Below, in pieces: positions 17,868-25,695 of a DNA stretch of 42,434 nucleotides. Below the pieces are notes generated by a model. It had not been told where the DNA came from. It saw only the letters and a list, made by a program, of their open reading frames with translations, and did no database searches. Made by a program: the position numbers and the translations under genes. The stretch covers positions 1 to 42,434 of the forward strand of contig QMMN01000018.1 of the NCBI GenBank assembly GCA_003647275.1, written 5' to 3'. The DNA comes from Deltaproteobacteria bacterium. Its GTDB lineage: Bacteria > Desulfobacterota > Desulfobacteria > Desulfobacterales > C00003060. How positions within the stretch are numbered: the first letter of the stretch is position 1; every line of letters starts with the position of its first letter.

Positions 17868-17937
17868 ACGGGTCGTAACTTTTACAATCACCGTTCCTGT
17901 TGACCAGAGATGTATTAAGGATCAGTTACCAAAATAG
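17868..17937 (+). pseudogene. Second histidine-kinase C-terminal remnant
   Basis: The frame reads VVTFTITVPVD and then a short tail to a stop at 17937. This matches the last residues of the neighbouring kinases ([11 protein letters not shown]). Nothing of the rest of the kinase remains between the DUF6901-like stop and here. It suggests recombination between repeated kinase ends. Confidence 0.6.
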
Positions 17938-17978
17938 CCATCAAAATGAATTGGTGCCGAATTTCAGGAGAAAAAAAC

Positions 17979-20015
17979 GTGGGAAACTTAACTTTGAGAG
18001 GTAAAATAACCATCTTTGCGGTAACATTATTGTTGTTGATGGGCTGTTCTATAGCAGCAACAGTGTATGCCTTGCATCGAATTCACATTGTCATGTATGA
18101 GGCGAAGTCTATTTTTATTATTGAAAGACAATTCCAAAAGATGGCGCTTTGTTTTGAAAAAAGCCTGATGGGGCCGCATGACTATCTCATACGGAGAACA
18201 GAGGACGAAAAGAAGAGGTTTGCAAAGGTTTTTGAAAAACTAATGATTGAAAATGCCAACCTAAAAGGCTTGATTATGGACACAAGACTCAAGGCTACCC
18301 CCCGCCTTTGTCAACAACTGAGAGAAACAGAAAAAAGGCTTTTGGCTTTAGAAGAAGTGTTCTCACAGTATGAAATCGCAGCAGGAAAGGTTCTGGGCCT
18401 CAAAAACCCGTTTGGTAACCCCAAGGCTGGATCTTACATGGAAGAGATGGATGCGATCGTGGACAAAGTGACCGATGTCCTGGCAGAAGAGGTAATGTTA
18501 TTGTCGGAAATATCAGATGCAGCAATAGAGCAAATTCATACACTCTATCAGCACATTATGATTTTAATGACCATATTGGGCATCGTGGCTGTTTTGGCAG
18601 GAAGCCTTCTCAACTATTATGTGATCCAAAGCATCACCGGCCCGGTAGGGCATCTGGTTGCCACCACCCGAAAGATAACAAGCGGTGATTTTACTGCAAG
18701 GGCAAAAGTAGAAACACACGATGAAATCGGCGAACTGGCCTGCCAGTTTAATGAGATGGTTGACAATCTGGTAGGTGCCCGGGAACTGACGTCTGCCATC
18801 TTGCATGGGTCAGGAGATGGTATGCGTGTGATCGACAAAGATTTTAACATCTTCCAGTCTAATGTAGAGATGGAAAAGCTCACAGGCATTGCCAGTGGAG
18901 AATCTGTGGGGCAGAAATGTTATGAACACTTCCACCATGAGGTTTGTCACACAGAAATGTGCACTCTCAGGCGTGTCCTGATGGGCGAAGAACGGATTGT
19001 ATCCGAAGTCATCAAGGAAACAAGAGATGGTCGAAAGATACCTGTTCAATTTGTTGCTACCCCTTTAAAAAAGGGGGGTGAAATAATAGGTGTTATTGAA
19101 TCCTTCCGCGATATTAGCGAACGTAAGCAAGCCGAGGAGGCGCTGCAAAAATCACATGACGAATTGGAACAAATGTTGCAGAGACTAAAAGAGACGCAGG
19201 CTCAAGTGTTACAGTCTGAAAAGTTGGCCTCCATCGGCCAATTGGCCGCAGGTGTGGCCCACGAGATCAATAATCCTACTGGATTCATTAGCAGCAATTT
19301 ACATAGCTTGGCGAGCTATGAGAAGGATATCAGTGCGTTGATCGCAGAATACAGGTCCTTGATTTCGGAATTGAACAAGGCTGTGGCGACCGAAGAAGGT
19401 CGAGCCGCCATTTCAGAGAAACTGGAGCGGATCGCTGCCCTTGAAAAGGAAATCGACATCGAGTTTCTCCTGGATGATACCCCGAACCTGATCAAAGAGT
19501 GCCGGGAGGGCACTGAACAGATCAAGAAAATCGTCATCGACTTGAAGGATTTTGCTCATCCCGGCGAGGGTAAGCTAAAATATGCGGATATTAACAAATG
19601 CCTGGATTCAACCCTTAACATTGTTTGGAATGAACTCAAATACAAGGCCACAGTCACAAAAGAATACGGGGACCTGCCAGAGGTGCAATGTTATCCCCAG
19701 CAACTCAATCAGGTTTTCATGAACCTTTTGGTCAATGCTGCCCAGGCCATAGAAAATAAGGGGGAGATCCGGATTGTAACCCAGGCCAATGATGGCTATG
19801 TGGAGATTAAAATAAGTGACACTGGGGTGGGGATCCCCAAAGAAAATCTCTCTAAGATATTCGACCCTTTTTTTACCACCAAAGAGGAGGGAAAGGGGAC
19901 GGGTTTGGGCCTTAACGTTACTTATCAGATCGTTAAGAAGCACAAGGGAACTATCGACGTGGAAAGTACTGTTGGCGCGGGGACCACATTTACGATTCGG
20001 ATACCGGTGGATTAG
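17979..20015 (+). CDS. Membrane sensor histidine kinase with HAMP and Cys-rich PAS domains
   Basis: The 678-residue protein starts at GTG 17979, backed by AGGAG 8 bases upstream; an ATG at 17946 lacks such a site. Order: TM1 (about 9-32), a helical periplasmic sensor region, TM2 (about 194-216), HAMP (217-269), PAS (270-381), coiled coil, a dimerisation domain with the phospho-acceptor His428 in [14 protein letters not shown], and an HATPase domain with GVGIP, FDPFFTT and GKGTGLGL. The PAS domain has Cys and His residues ([18 protein letters not shown]) that may bind a metal or redox cofactor. The kinase core is very similar to that of the kinase at 24170. The HD-GYP regulator follows after 61 bases and is the obvious partner. 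Confidence 0.92.
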   Translation: MGNLTLRGKITIFAVTLLLLMGCSIAATVYALHRIHIVMYEAKSIFIIERQFQKMALCFEKSLMGPHDYLIRRTEDEKKRFAKVFEKLMIENANLKGLIMDTRLKATPRLCQQLRETEKRLLALEEVFSQYEIAAGKVLGLKNPFGNPKAGSYMEEMDAIVDKVTDVLAEEVMLLSEISDAAIEQIHTLYQHIMILMTILGIVAVLAGSLLNYYVIQSITGPVGHLVATTRKITSGDFTARAKVETHDEIGELACQFNEMVDNLVGARELTSAILHGSGDGMRVIDKDFNIFQSNVEMEKLTGIASGESVGQKCYEHFHHEVCHTEMCTLRRVLMGEERIVSEVIKETRDGRKIPVQFVATPLKKGGEIIGVIESFRDISERKQAEEALQKSHDELEQMLQRLKETQAQVLQSEKLASIGQLAAGVAHEINNPTGFISSNLHSLASYEKDISALIAEYRSLISELNKAVATEEGRAAISEKLERIAALEKEIDIEFLLDDTPNLIKECREGTEQIKKIVIDLKDFAHPGEGKLKYADINKCLDSTLNIVWNELKYKATVTKEYGDLPEVQCYPQQLNQVFMNLLVNAAQAIENKGEIRIVTQANDGYVEIKISDTGVGIPKENLSKIFDPFFTTKEEGKGTGLGLNVTYQIVKKHKGTIDVESTVGAGTTFTIRIPVD

Positions 20016-20076
20016 GCATTGGTAATTGATTGACTCAATGACCTGATGACTAACGACGAATGACCGGGGGTCTGAT

Positions 20077-21438
20077 ATGGCGCTAAAATACAAACATACT
20101 CTGCTGCTCGTAGACGACGAGGAGTCGATCACAAAATCGCTCCAGCGGCTATTTCGCCAAGAGGCTTATGAGATCTATACCGCATCGAGCGGGCAGGAAG
20201 GTCTGAAGATGCTCAAAGAGGCCCAAAAGCCGTTTTCCCTTATTATTTCTGATCAGCGAATGCCGGAGATGACAGGTGTGCAGTTCCTTGAAAAGACGAA
20301 AAAAATCTTTCCCTGGGCTGTACGAATCCTTTTGACCGCTTATTCTGACATCGATGCCATTGTGGATGCTGTAAACAGGGGAGAGATCCACAGGTATTTT
20401 CCCAAGCCATGGAATGAGGAGGATCTTTTGCTTCAAGTCCGACAGTGCCTTGAGCAATATGAGCTGGTCGTGGAAAACCGCCGGCTGCTTGCCCTCACAA
20501 AAAAGCAGAACAAAGAACTCGGTGAGCTAAACAAGAACCTTGAAAACAAGGTGGCAGAGCGCTCCAGGGAAATTGTTGAAAAGAACAAAGAGCTGTCCCG
20601 TTTAAACCAGGAACTCGAATCGAGCCTCTATAACACGGTCCGGGCCTTTGCCTCGCTTGTCGAGATGCACACCCCTTCATTGGCAGGGCACGGAAGGCGC
20701 GTGAGTGTTATGTCGCGCGAGATTGCCCAGCTTCTTGACCTGCCCGAAGACGAGGTCACCCAGATAGAAATCGCCGCTCTTTTGCATGACATTGGGAAGC
20801 TCGGGTTTCCTCAAAGACTCTTGAAATATGAAGAGAACAAATGGACTTCGCAAGACAGGACATTGTTTCGGAACCACCCGCAGGAGGGTCAGGCAACGGT
20901 TCAGTTTATCAACAAGCTGGACCATGTTGGGTTATTGATCAGGAGTCACCACGAGCACTATGACGGCCAGGGGTATCCGGATCAACTGGCCGAGGAGGAG
21001 ATACCATTAGGCTCCAGGATTATCGCTGTAGCAGATGCCTATGACAAGATCGTTAACCTGAAGATTGATGTGGACAGATCGCTTAAAGAGGTTACAAAAG
21101 CGAGCAAGGTAACCCAGGATCATTTACCTGAAGATGAAGTCTTGCAAAAGGCCGCGATCCTCCATTTAAGGGAACACGGCTTTACCCGGTATGATCCGGA
21201 TATTGTCAAGGTCTTTTTGAACCTTCTCAAGACAAGAGGGATAACTTATGGGAGGGAAAAGGAGGTATCAATCAACGATTTGAAGGAAGGTATGATTCTG
21301 TCAAGGTCGATCTATTCTTCCAGCGGGCGGTTCTTACTTCCCCATAATACGACCTTAACAAGAGATTATATCAGAAAACTAACGGCGCTTCATAAGAACG
21401 ATCCGATCACTGATGTGATTTACGTGAGGGGAGAGTGA
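20077..21438 (+). CDS. Response regulator with HD-GYP domain (RpfG-like)
   Basis: The 453-residue protein has a receiver domain (1-125, Asp59 in ISDQRMPEM, Lys110 in FPKPW), a coiled-coil linker (about 130-185) and an HD-GYP domain. That domain has HDIGKLGFP at 237-245, HHEHYDGQGYP at 291-301 and VADAYD at 318-323. HD-GYP enzymes degrade cyclic di-GMP to pGpG or GMP. All visible catalytic and metal residues are present, so it should be active. It also has a C-terminal extension with DLKEGMILSRSIYSSSGRFLL, a module often seen in this subfamily. Neighbours are a sensor kinase upstream and an HDOD protein 30 bases downstream, a common trio. Confidence 0.93.
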   Translation: MALKYKHTLLLVDDEESITKSLQRLFRQEAYEIYTASSGQEGLKMLKEAQKPFSLIISDQRMPEMTGVQFLEKTKKIFPWAVRILLTAYSDIDAIVDAVNRGEIHRYFPKPWNEEDLLLQVRQCLEQYELVVENRRLLALTKKQNKELGELNKNLENKVAERSREIVEKNKELSRLNQELESSLYNTVRAFASLVEMHTPSLAGHGRRVSVMSREIAQLLDLPEDEVTQIEIAALLHDIGKLGFPQRLLKYEENKWTSQDRTLFRNHPQEGQATVQFINKLDHVGLLIRSHHEHYDGQGYPDQLAEEEIPLGSRIIAVADAYDKIVNLKIDVDRSLKEVTKASKVTQDHLPEDEVLQKAAILHLREHGFTRYDPDIVKVFLNLLKTRGITYGREKEVSINDLKEGMILSRSIYSSSGRFLLPHNTTLTRDYIRKLTALHKNDPITDVIYVRGE

Positions 21439-21468
21439 AATAAGGACCAGCAACAAAAGGGGTAACCA

Positions 21469-22329
21469 ATGGACGCACAGACATTTTTCAGGAAACTGGA
21501 TCGTATCCAGGAGATTCCGACACTGCCCACTGTAGCACTCAAAGTTAACAAGATGCTCCAGGACTACGACACTTCCATCAAAACCTTGAGCAAAACAATA
21601 GAAAAGGACCAGGCCATGGTTTCCAAGATTTTAAGGCTGGTCAACTCGGCCTTTTACGGATTCCAATCCAGAATTAACAACATTCCCCATGCTGTGACTA
21701 TATTAGGTTTCAACACCGTTCGCAATGCGGTTATTTCGGTTTCGATTATAGATACTTTTTCAGAAAAAGGTGCCTTTGAAGGCTTTAACGTCACAGACTT
21801 CTGGAAACATTCGGTTGCGGTGGCCGTGACAAGCAGGTACTTGGCCGAGAAAACCCGCCTGGCCATCCCTGATGAGAGTTTTGTTGCAGGGCTCCTGCAT
21901 GATGTGGGGAAGGTGGTTCTAGCTCAGCATTTTAAGGAGTTTTTCGGACAGGTATGGGAATCAATGCACAAGGATGATCTATCCTTTTATGAGGCTGAAA
22001 AGAAGTTGTTGCCCGCCAACCACGCACAAATCGGAGCGCATTTGGCCAAAAGATGGCACCTCCCTGCTGGTCTCATCGATGCTATGAGGTATCATCATGC
22101 TGTGAGAAAAACTGCCTACAATCTAAATTTATTAATATCTGTTCATGTTGCTGACATCATTGTAAACAATTACAAGATTGATCCGGAAAGCGAATCTGAC
22201 TTTTCTGTCACCCATCCCGAGGCCGTAAAGCTCATGGCGGCCGAATTGGAAACCGTGTCAGATTGGTTTCCTAATGTGTCAACCGAGATTGAGTCAGCCT
22301 GCGACTTTTTTCTTGAAGAAGGGGAATAG
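21469..22329 (+). CDS. HDOD-domain signalling protein
   Basis: The 286-residue protein is a stand-alone HDOD domain. It starts with IPTLPTVALKVNKMLQDYD, then ISKIL-type helices (DQAMVSKILRLVNSAFYG), the turn VTILGFNTVRNAVIS, and GLLHDVGKVVLAQHF with the HD pair retained. HDOD proteins act as signalling scaffolds and are not known as c-di-GMP hydrolases in general. It lies between the HD-GYP regulator and the first heptamer repeat junction. Confidence 0.92.
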   Translation: MDAQTFFRKLDRIQEIPTLPTVALKVNKMLQDYDTSIKTLSKTIEKDQAMVSKILRLVNSAFYGFQSRINNIPHAVTILGFNTVRNAVISVSIIDTFSEKGAFEGFNVTDFWKHSVAVAVTSRYLAEKTRLAIPDESFVAGLLHDVGKVVLAQHFKEFFGQVWESMHKDDLSFYEAEKKLLPANHAQIGAHLAKRWHLPAGLIDAMRYHHAVRKTAYNLNLLISVHVADIIVNNYKIDPESESDFSVTHPEAVKLMAAELETVSDWFPNVSTEIESACDFFLEEGE

Positions 22330-22404
22330 TCATTGGTCACTGGTCATTTGTCATTGGTAATCCGTAACCCGCAACTAATGACTACTGACAAGTGACAAAT
22401 CACA
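22330..22404. repeat. Heptamer repeat pair, junction 1
   Basis: Four tandem 7-mers (TCATTGG, TCACTGG, TCATTTG, TCATTGG) at 22330-22357 are followed by four inverted 7-mers (AATGACT, ACTGACA, AGTGACA, AATCACA) ending at 22404. The two arms can pair as a hairpin with an AATCCGTAACCCGC-type loop. Directly after comes the leader GAACGGAGTAGGAGCG and the next ATG. Confidence 0.9.
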
Positions 22405-22422
22405 TCGAACGGAGTAGGAGCG

Positions 22423-23247
22423 ATGAACGATTACAAACATACAGTCCTTTGTGTGGATGACGAGGAGAATATCTTAAGCTCCTTAAAACGATTGCTCCGA
22501 AAGGAGGGCTACCGTCTCTTGACGGCTACAAGTGGCACTGCGGGCCTTAAACTTCTTGAAGAAAACGAGGTTCATTTAGTCATATCCGATCAGCGGATGC
22601 CCGAGATGAGCGGCACTGAGTTTTTATCTGTCGTAAAAGAACGGTATCCTGATACGATTCGTGTCGTCCTTACAGGGTACACGGACGTGGACGCCATTAC
22701 CGAGTCAATAAACAAAGGGCATATCTATAAATTCCTCCTAAAACCGTGGAACGATCAAAATCTGAAATTGGAAATCAAACAGGCCCTGAAACAATATGAC
22801 CTTATCCAGGCCAATGAGGAGCTGCACCAAAAGGTTCTGCACCAAAACAAAGAGTTAAAGAGAATGAATGAGAACCTGGAGGCACTGGTTCAAGAAAGAA
22901 CAAAGGAGCTTGAGATTCAGAACCAGGCCCTGGAGCTCTCACGGGCTGTGCTGGAGGACCTGCCCATACCCATCATCGGTGTCAGCGCTGAAGGGGGTAT
23001 TGTCCTAATAAATCAAGGGGCCCAGGCGTTATCATTCAACGGCAAGAGCATTGAGATAGGAAAAGAACTTGTAGATTACTTTTCAACTGATGCGGAAAAG
23101 AAAATGGCCGATGTAGTCGAAACCAACATGCCCCAAACACTTCAGGACTACCGGCTGTCAGATGGGGTCTATGATATCTATTTTACCCCTCTGTCTGGAA
23201 AGTTTCGAGGTAAAGGGGTTATCATGGCCTTTGTCATTTGTCATTAG
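22423..23247 (+). CDS. Response regulator with C-terminal PAS-like domain
   Basis: The 274-residue protein has a receiver domain (1-125, Asp56 in ISDQRMPEMSG, Lys109 in LLKPW), a coiled coil (about 128-175) and a PAS-like domain (about 180-270, beginning RAVLEDLPIPIIGVSAEGGIVLIN). There is no enzymatic or DNA-binding output, so it probably relays or tethers signals. Its last five residues FVICH and the stop codon are encoded by the adjacent heptamer repeat (TTTGTCATTTGTCATTAG). The native end may therefore have been replaced by repeat sequence. The start ATG 22423 has the shared GAACGGAGTAGG leader. Confidence 0.88.
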   Translation: MNDYKHTVLCVDDEENILSSLKRLLRKEGYRLLTATSGTAGLKLLEENEVHLVISDQRMPEMSGTEFLSVVKERYPDTIRVVLTGYTDVDAITESINKGHIYKFLLKPWNDQNLKLEIKQALKQYDLIQANEELHQKVLHQNKELKRMNENLEALVQERTKELEIQNQALELSRAVLEDLPIPIIGVSAEGGIVLINQGAQALSFNGKSIEIGKELVDYFSTDAEKKMADVVETNMPQTLQDYRLSDGVYDIYFTPLSGKFRGKGVIMAFVICH

Positions 23248-23405
23248 TCATTTGTCATTACTCAATAGAAGCGGACAAAGTGAGCTAAAGCGTCTTGAGT
23301 TGCAATGTTTATTCTCGTCTCGAGTTGCGAGCCACCTATTACGAGTTTAACTTATGCCAAACCCGCAATCCGCAACTAATGACAAATGACCAGTGACCAA
23401 TGACA
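23231..23405. repeat. Heptamer repeat pair, junction 2 (overlaps a gene end)
   Basis: Tandem units (TCATTTG, TCATTAG, TCATTTG, TCATTAC) begin inside the 3' end of the preceding gene and run to 23262. Inverted units (AATGACA, AATGACC, AGTGACC, AATGACA) stand at 23378-23405. About 115 bases with GAGTTGC-type motifs lie between. The leader AAACGGAGTGGGCC and the next start follow. Confidence 0.88.
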
Positions 23406-23424
23406 CCAAACGGAGTGGGCCGAC

Positions 23425-24069
23425 ATGGCTGAACTAAGTGAGAAAGAAAAGAAAATGGTGGTCAAGGTTGTTTACTACGGTCCTGCATTGAGCGGGAAGA
23501 CGACCAATCTCATGCAACTTCATGACATTCTGAATCCGGCCAGGTGCGGTGAATTCATGACCTTTGAGACCAAGGGAGACAGGACCCTCTTTTTTGATTT
23601 CCTTCCATTGATGATAACATCGGAAAGCGATTTTAGAATCAAGATAAAACTTTTCACGGTTCCGGGCCAGGTAGCGCACGATGCCACGCGAAAGGCGGTT
23701 TTGTCCCGGGCAGATGCGGTGGTATTTGTAGCTGATTCCCAGATAAGCCAGTCGATGAGCAATTTTGAGAGCTTTGACAACCTGGAAAAAAATGCAGGCC
23801 GTGTGGGCCTTGATTTTGACAATCTCCCACTGGTGGTACAGTTTAATAAGCGAGACCTGAGGGATATCATTAGCGAGGAGGAGGTGTTAGATCGATGGCG
23901 GCCCACAGGGCTTCCGATTACGTTCAGCTCGGCCCTTTACGGCCGTGGTGTGAAGGAGACCTTTGAAATAGTATTAAAACAGATCTATCAAAAATTGAAT
24001 AATATCTATAGATTGAAGGGAAAGTATTTGGTCACGGAGAATAATTTCTTGAGCATGATTCCAAGGTGA
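23425..24069 (+). CDS. MglA-like small Ras-family GTPase
   Basis: The 214-residue protein has the P-loop GPALSGKTTN (19-28), the switch II motif TVPGQ (78-82) with MglA-like features, and the guanine-specificity motif NKRD (141-144). MglA-type GTPases set cell polarity and place type IV pili and gliding machinery in myxobacteria and others. No MglB/roadblock partner is in the window. The gene sits between two heptamer-repeat junctions within the two-component cluster and two genes ahead of a PilB-like ATPase fusion, which fits a role in pilus or surface-machine positioning. That role is inference. Confidence 0.88.
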   Translation: MAELSEKEKKMVVKVVYYGPALSGKTTNLMQLHDILNPARCGEFMTFETKGDRTLFFDFLPLMITSESDFRIKIKLFTVPGQVAHDATRKAVLSRADAVVFVADSQISQSMSNFESFDNLEKNAGRVGLDFDNLPLVVQFNKRDLRDIISEEEVLDRWRPTGLPITFSSALYGRGVKETFEIVLKQIYQKLNNIYRLKGKYLVTENNFLSMIPR

Positions 24070-24073
24070 GGGG

Positions 24074-24151
24074 TCATTTGTCATTTGTCATTGGTCACTG
24101 GTCATTGCGAGTTGCGAGTTGCAAATGACAAATGACGAGTGACAAATGACA
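24074..24151. repeat. Heptamer repeat pair, junction 3
   Basis: Units TCATTTG, TCATTTG, TCATTGG, TCACTGG, TCATTGC fill 24074-24108. After GAGTTGCGAGTT come inverted units (AAATGAC, AAATGAC, GAGTGAC, AAATGAC) to 24151. A 3' ATGAC unit gives a false upstream start for the next gene. The leader GCGAACGGAGTGAGCGAA follows. Confidence 0.9.
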
Positions 24152-24169
24152 GCGAACGGAGTGAGCGAA

Positions 24170-25549
24170 ATGACAAAGGATTTTGACCGAGAATATGGCC
24201 TGACCGAACTCCTCTCAACCTCGGTGCTTGACGACCTGTGGGCAGAGGTACAAAAGGTTGCGCCCGTTGTCGTCGTGATGCTATTGCCGGACGGCACACC
24301 ATACTACCCCAAGGACTCCCTGTCTCCGGAAGAGGCGGCCACTATTGGCAGGATCTTGCACCGGGAAAGGCTGGATTCGCTTAAGACATTCAGATCGGCA
24401 CAGAGCAGAATCACTATTTTACCCATTACGCACGAACTTGAAACTATAGGCTATCTGGTTCTCCGATATGAGAAAGATGGAGATCGCTCATCATGTCCGG
24501 TTGTCCCTCTCGGGTGCTTTCTCCTGAAGGTACTAAACCATCTTATAATCTGTAACTATAAGAATCAGTTGACAGCAGGGCTTCATGAGCACGTAGTCAA
24601 AGAGTCATATGACCAGCTCAAGGAGAAGGCTGCTCTCCTGGAAAAATCAGAGCGAAAATACCGGCGCCTGGCCGAAAGCCTTGAAATAGAGGTGGAAAAG
24701 AAGACCCAGAAAATAAAAGAGACCCAGGCCCGGTTAATGCAGCAGGAAAAAATGGTTTCCATTGGGCAATTGGCTGCTGGTGTCGCCCATGAGATCAATA
24801 ATCCCATGGGATTTATCAGCAGCAACTTGAATACCCTGGAAGGCTATGAGAAGGACATCGGATCATTGATTCAGGAATACAGGCTCCTCGTTTCAGGGAT
24901 AAAAAAGGGGGCCATGAGTTCCGAAGAAGATCGAGCAGCGATTTTAGAGACATTGGACCGTATTGTTGCACTGGAAAAGGACATGGACATCGATTTTATC
25001 CTGGATGATGTCCCGAATTTGATCAAAGAGTGCCAAGAGGGAGCTGAACGTATCAAAAGGATCGTAATCGACTTGAAGAATTTTGCCCATCCGGGCAAGC
25101 AAAAGCTTGAATACGTGGATATCAATCGTAACCTCAACTCTACGCTGAACATTGTCTGGAACGAACTCAAGTACAAGGCCACGGTCACAAAGGAATACGG
25201 AGACCTACCGCAGGTGCAATGTTATCCCCAGCAGCTGAATCAGGTCTTCATGAATATTTTAGTCAATGCAGCCCAGGCAATAGAAAAACAGGGTGAGATA
25301 AACATTACGACAAGGGCACTAGAAGATGGGAAAGTGGAGATTACGATCAGTGACACGGGATCAGGCATCCCCAAAGAGAACCTCTCCAAGATATTCGATC
25401 CATTTTTCACCACCAAAGAGGTGGGAAAAGGGACAGGTTTGGGGCTCAATGTTGCCTATAACATTATCAAGAAACACGAAGGCACCATTGATGTTCAAAG
25501 CGAGGTAGGCAAGGGAACTACATTTACGATTCGAATACCGGTGGGATAG
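24170..25549 (+). CDS. Cytoplasmic sensor histidine kinase
   Basis: The 459-residue protein has no membrane segment. An N-terminal domain of about 130 residues looks like a sensor (VVVVMLLPDGTPYYP, then IGYLVLRY) of unknown ligand. A coiled coil (about 145-190) leads to the dimerisation domain with His207 in [14 protein letters not shown] and an HATPase with GSGIP, FDPFFTT and GKGTGLGL. The catalytic core is nearly the same as in the kinase at 17979, including the long insert between H box and N box. I chose ATG 24170 because it follows the shared ribosome-binding leader; the in-frame ATG at 24146 lies inside the heptamer repeat. No cognate regulator is adjacent except the REC-ATPase fusion downstream. 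Confidence 0.9.
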   Translation: MTKDFDREYGLTELLSTSVLDDLWAEVQKVAPVVVVMLLPDGTPYYPKDSLSPEEAATIGRILHRERLDSLKTFRSAQSRITILPITHELETIGYLVLRYEKDGDRSSCPVVPLGCFLLKVLNHLIICNYKNQLTAGLHEHVVKESYDQLKEKAALLEKSERKYRRLAESLEIEVEKKTQKIKETQARLMQQEKMVSIGQLAAGVAHEINNPMGFISSNLNTLEGYEKDIGSLIQEYRLLVSGIKKGAMSSEEDRAAILETLDRIVALEKDMDIDFILDDVPNLIKECQEGAERIKRIVIDLKNFAHPGKQKLEYVDINRNLNSTLNIVWNELKYKATVTKEYGDLPQVQCYPQQLNQVFMNILVNAAQAIEKQGEINITTRALEDGKVEITISDTGSGIPKENLSKIFDPFFTTKEVGKGTGLGLNVAYNIIKKHEGTIDVQSEVGKGTTFTIRIPVG

Positions 25550-25652
25550 GGATTGGCGATTTTGGATTGGGGTTGTGGCTTGCGGGTTTGTTGCAGGTTA
25601 AATCGTAATACGTAACTTGCAACTCAAGACGAGACCAAACATTACAACCTTG

Positions 25653-25670
25653 GGCACTTTAGTTCACTTA
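25653..25670. repeat. GGCACTTTAGTTCACTT repeat, copy 2
   Basis: One GGCACTTT-AGTTCACTT unit sits in the gap before the REC-ATPase fusion, 26 bases upstream of its start. It matches the copy at 22-49. Confidence 0.7.
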
Positions 25671-25695
25671 TTACCAACAAATAATAGGAGTTAAC

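Noticed and set aside
22330-24151. Regular short repeats as a possible CRISPR array
   Set aside because: Units are 7 nt and contiguous, with no spacers of constant length and no cas genes.
24146-24169. Upstream ATG for the kinase at 24170
   Set aside because: This ATG lies in the heptamer repeat; the shared ribosome-binding leader fits the ATG at 24170.
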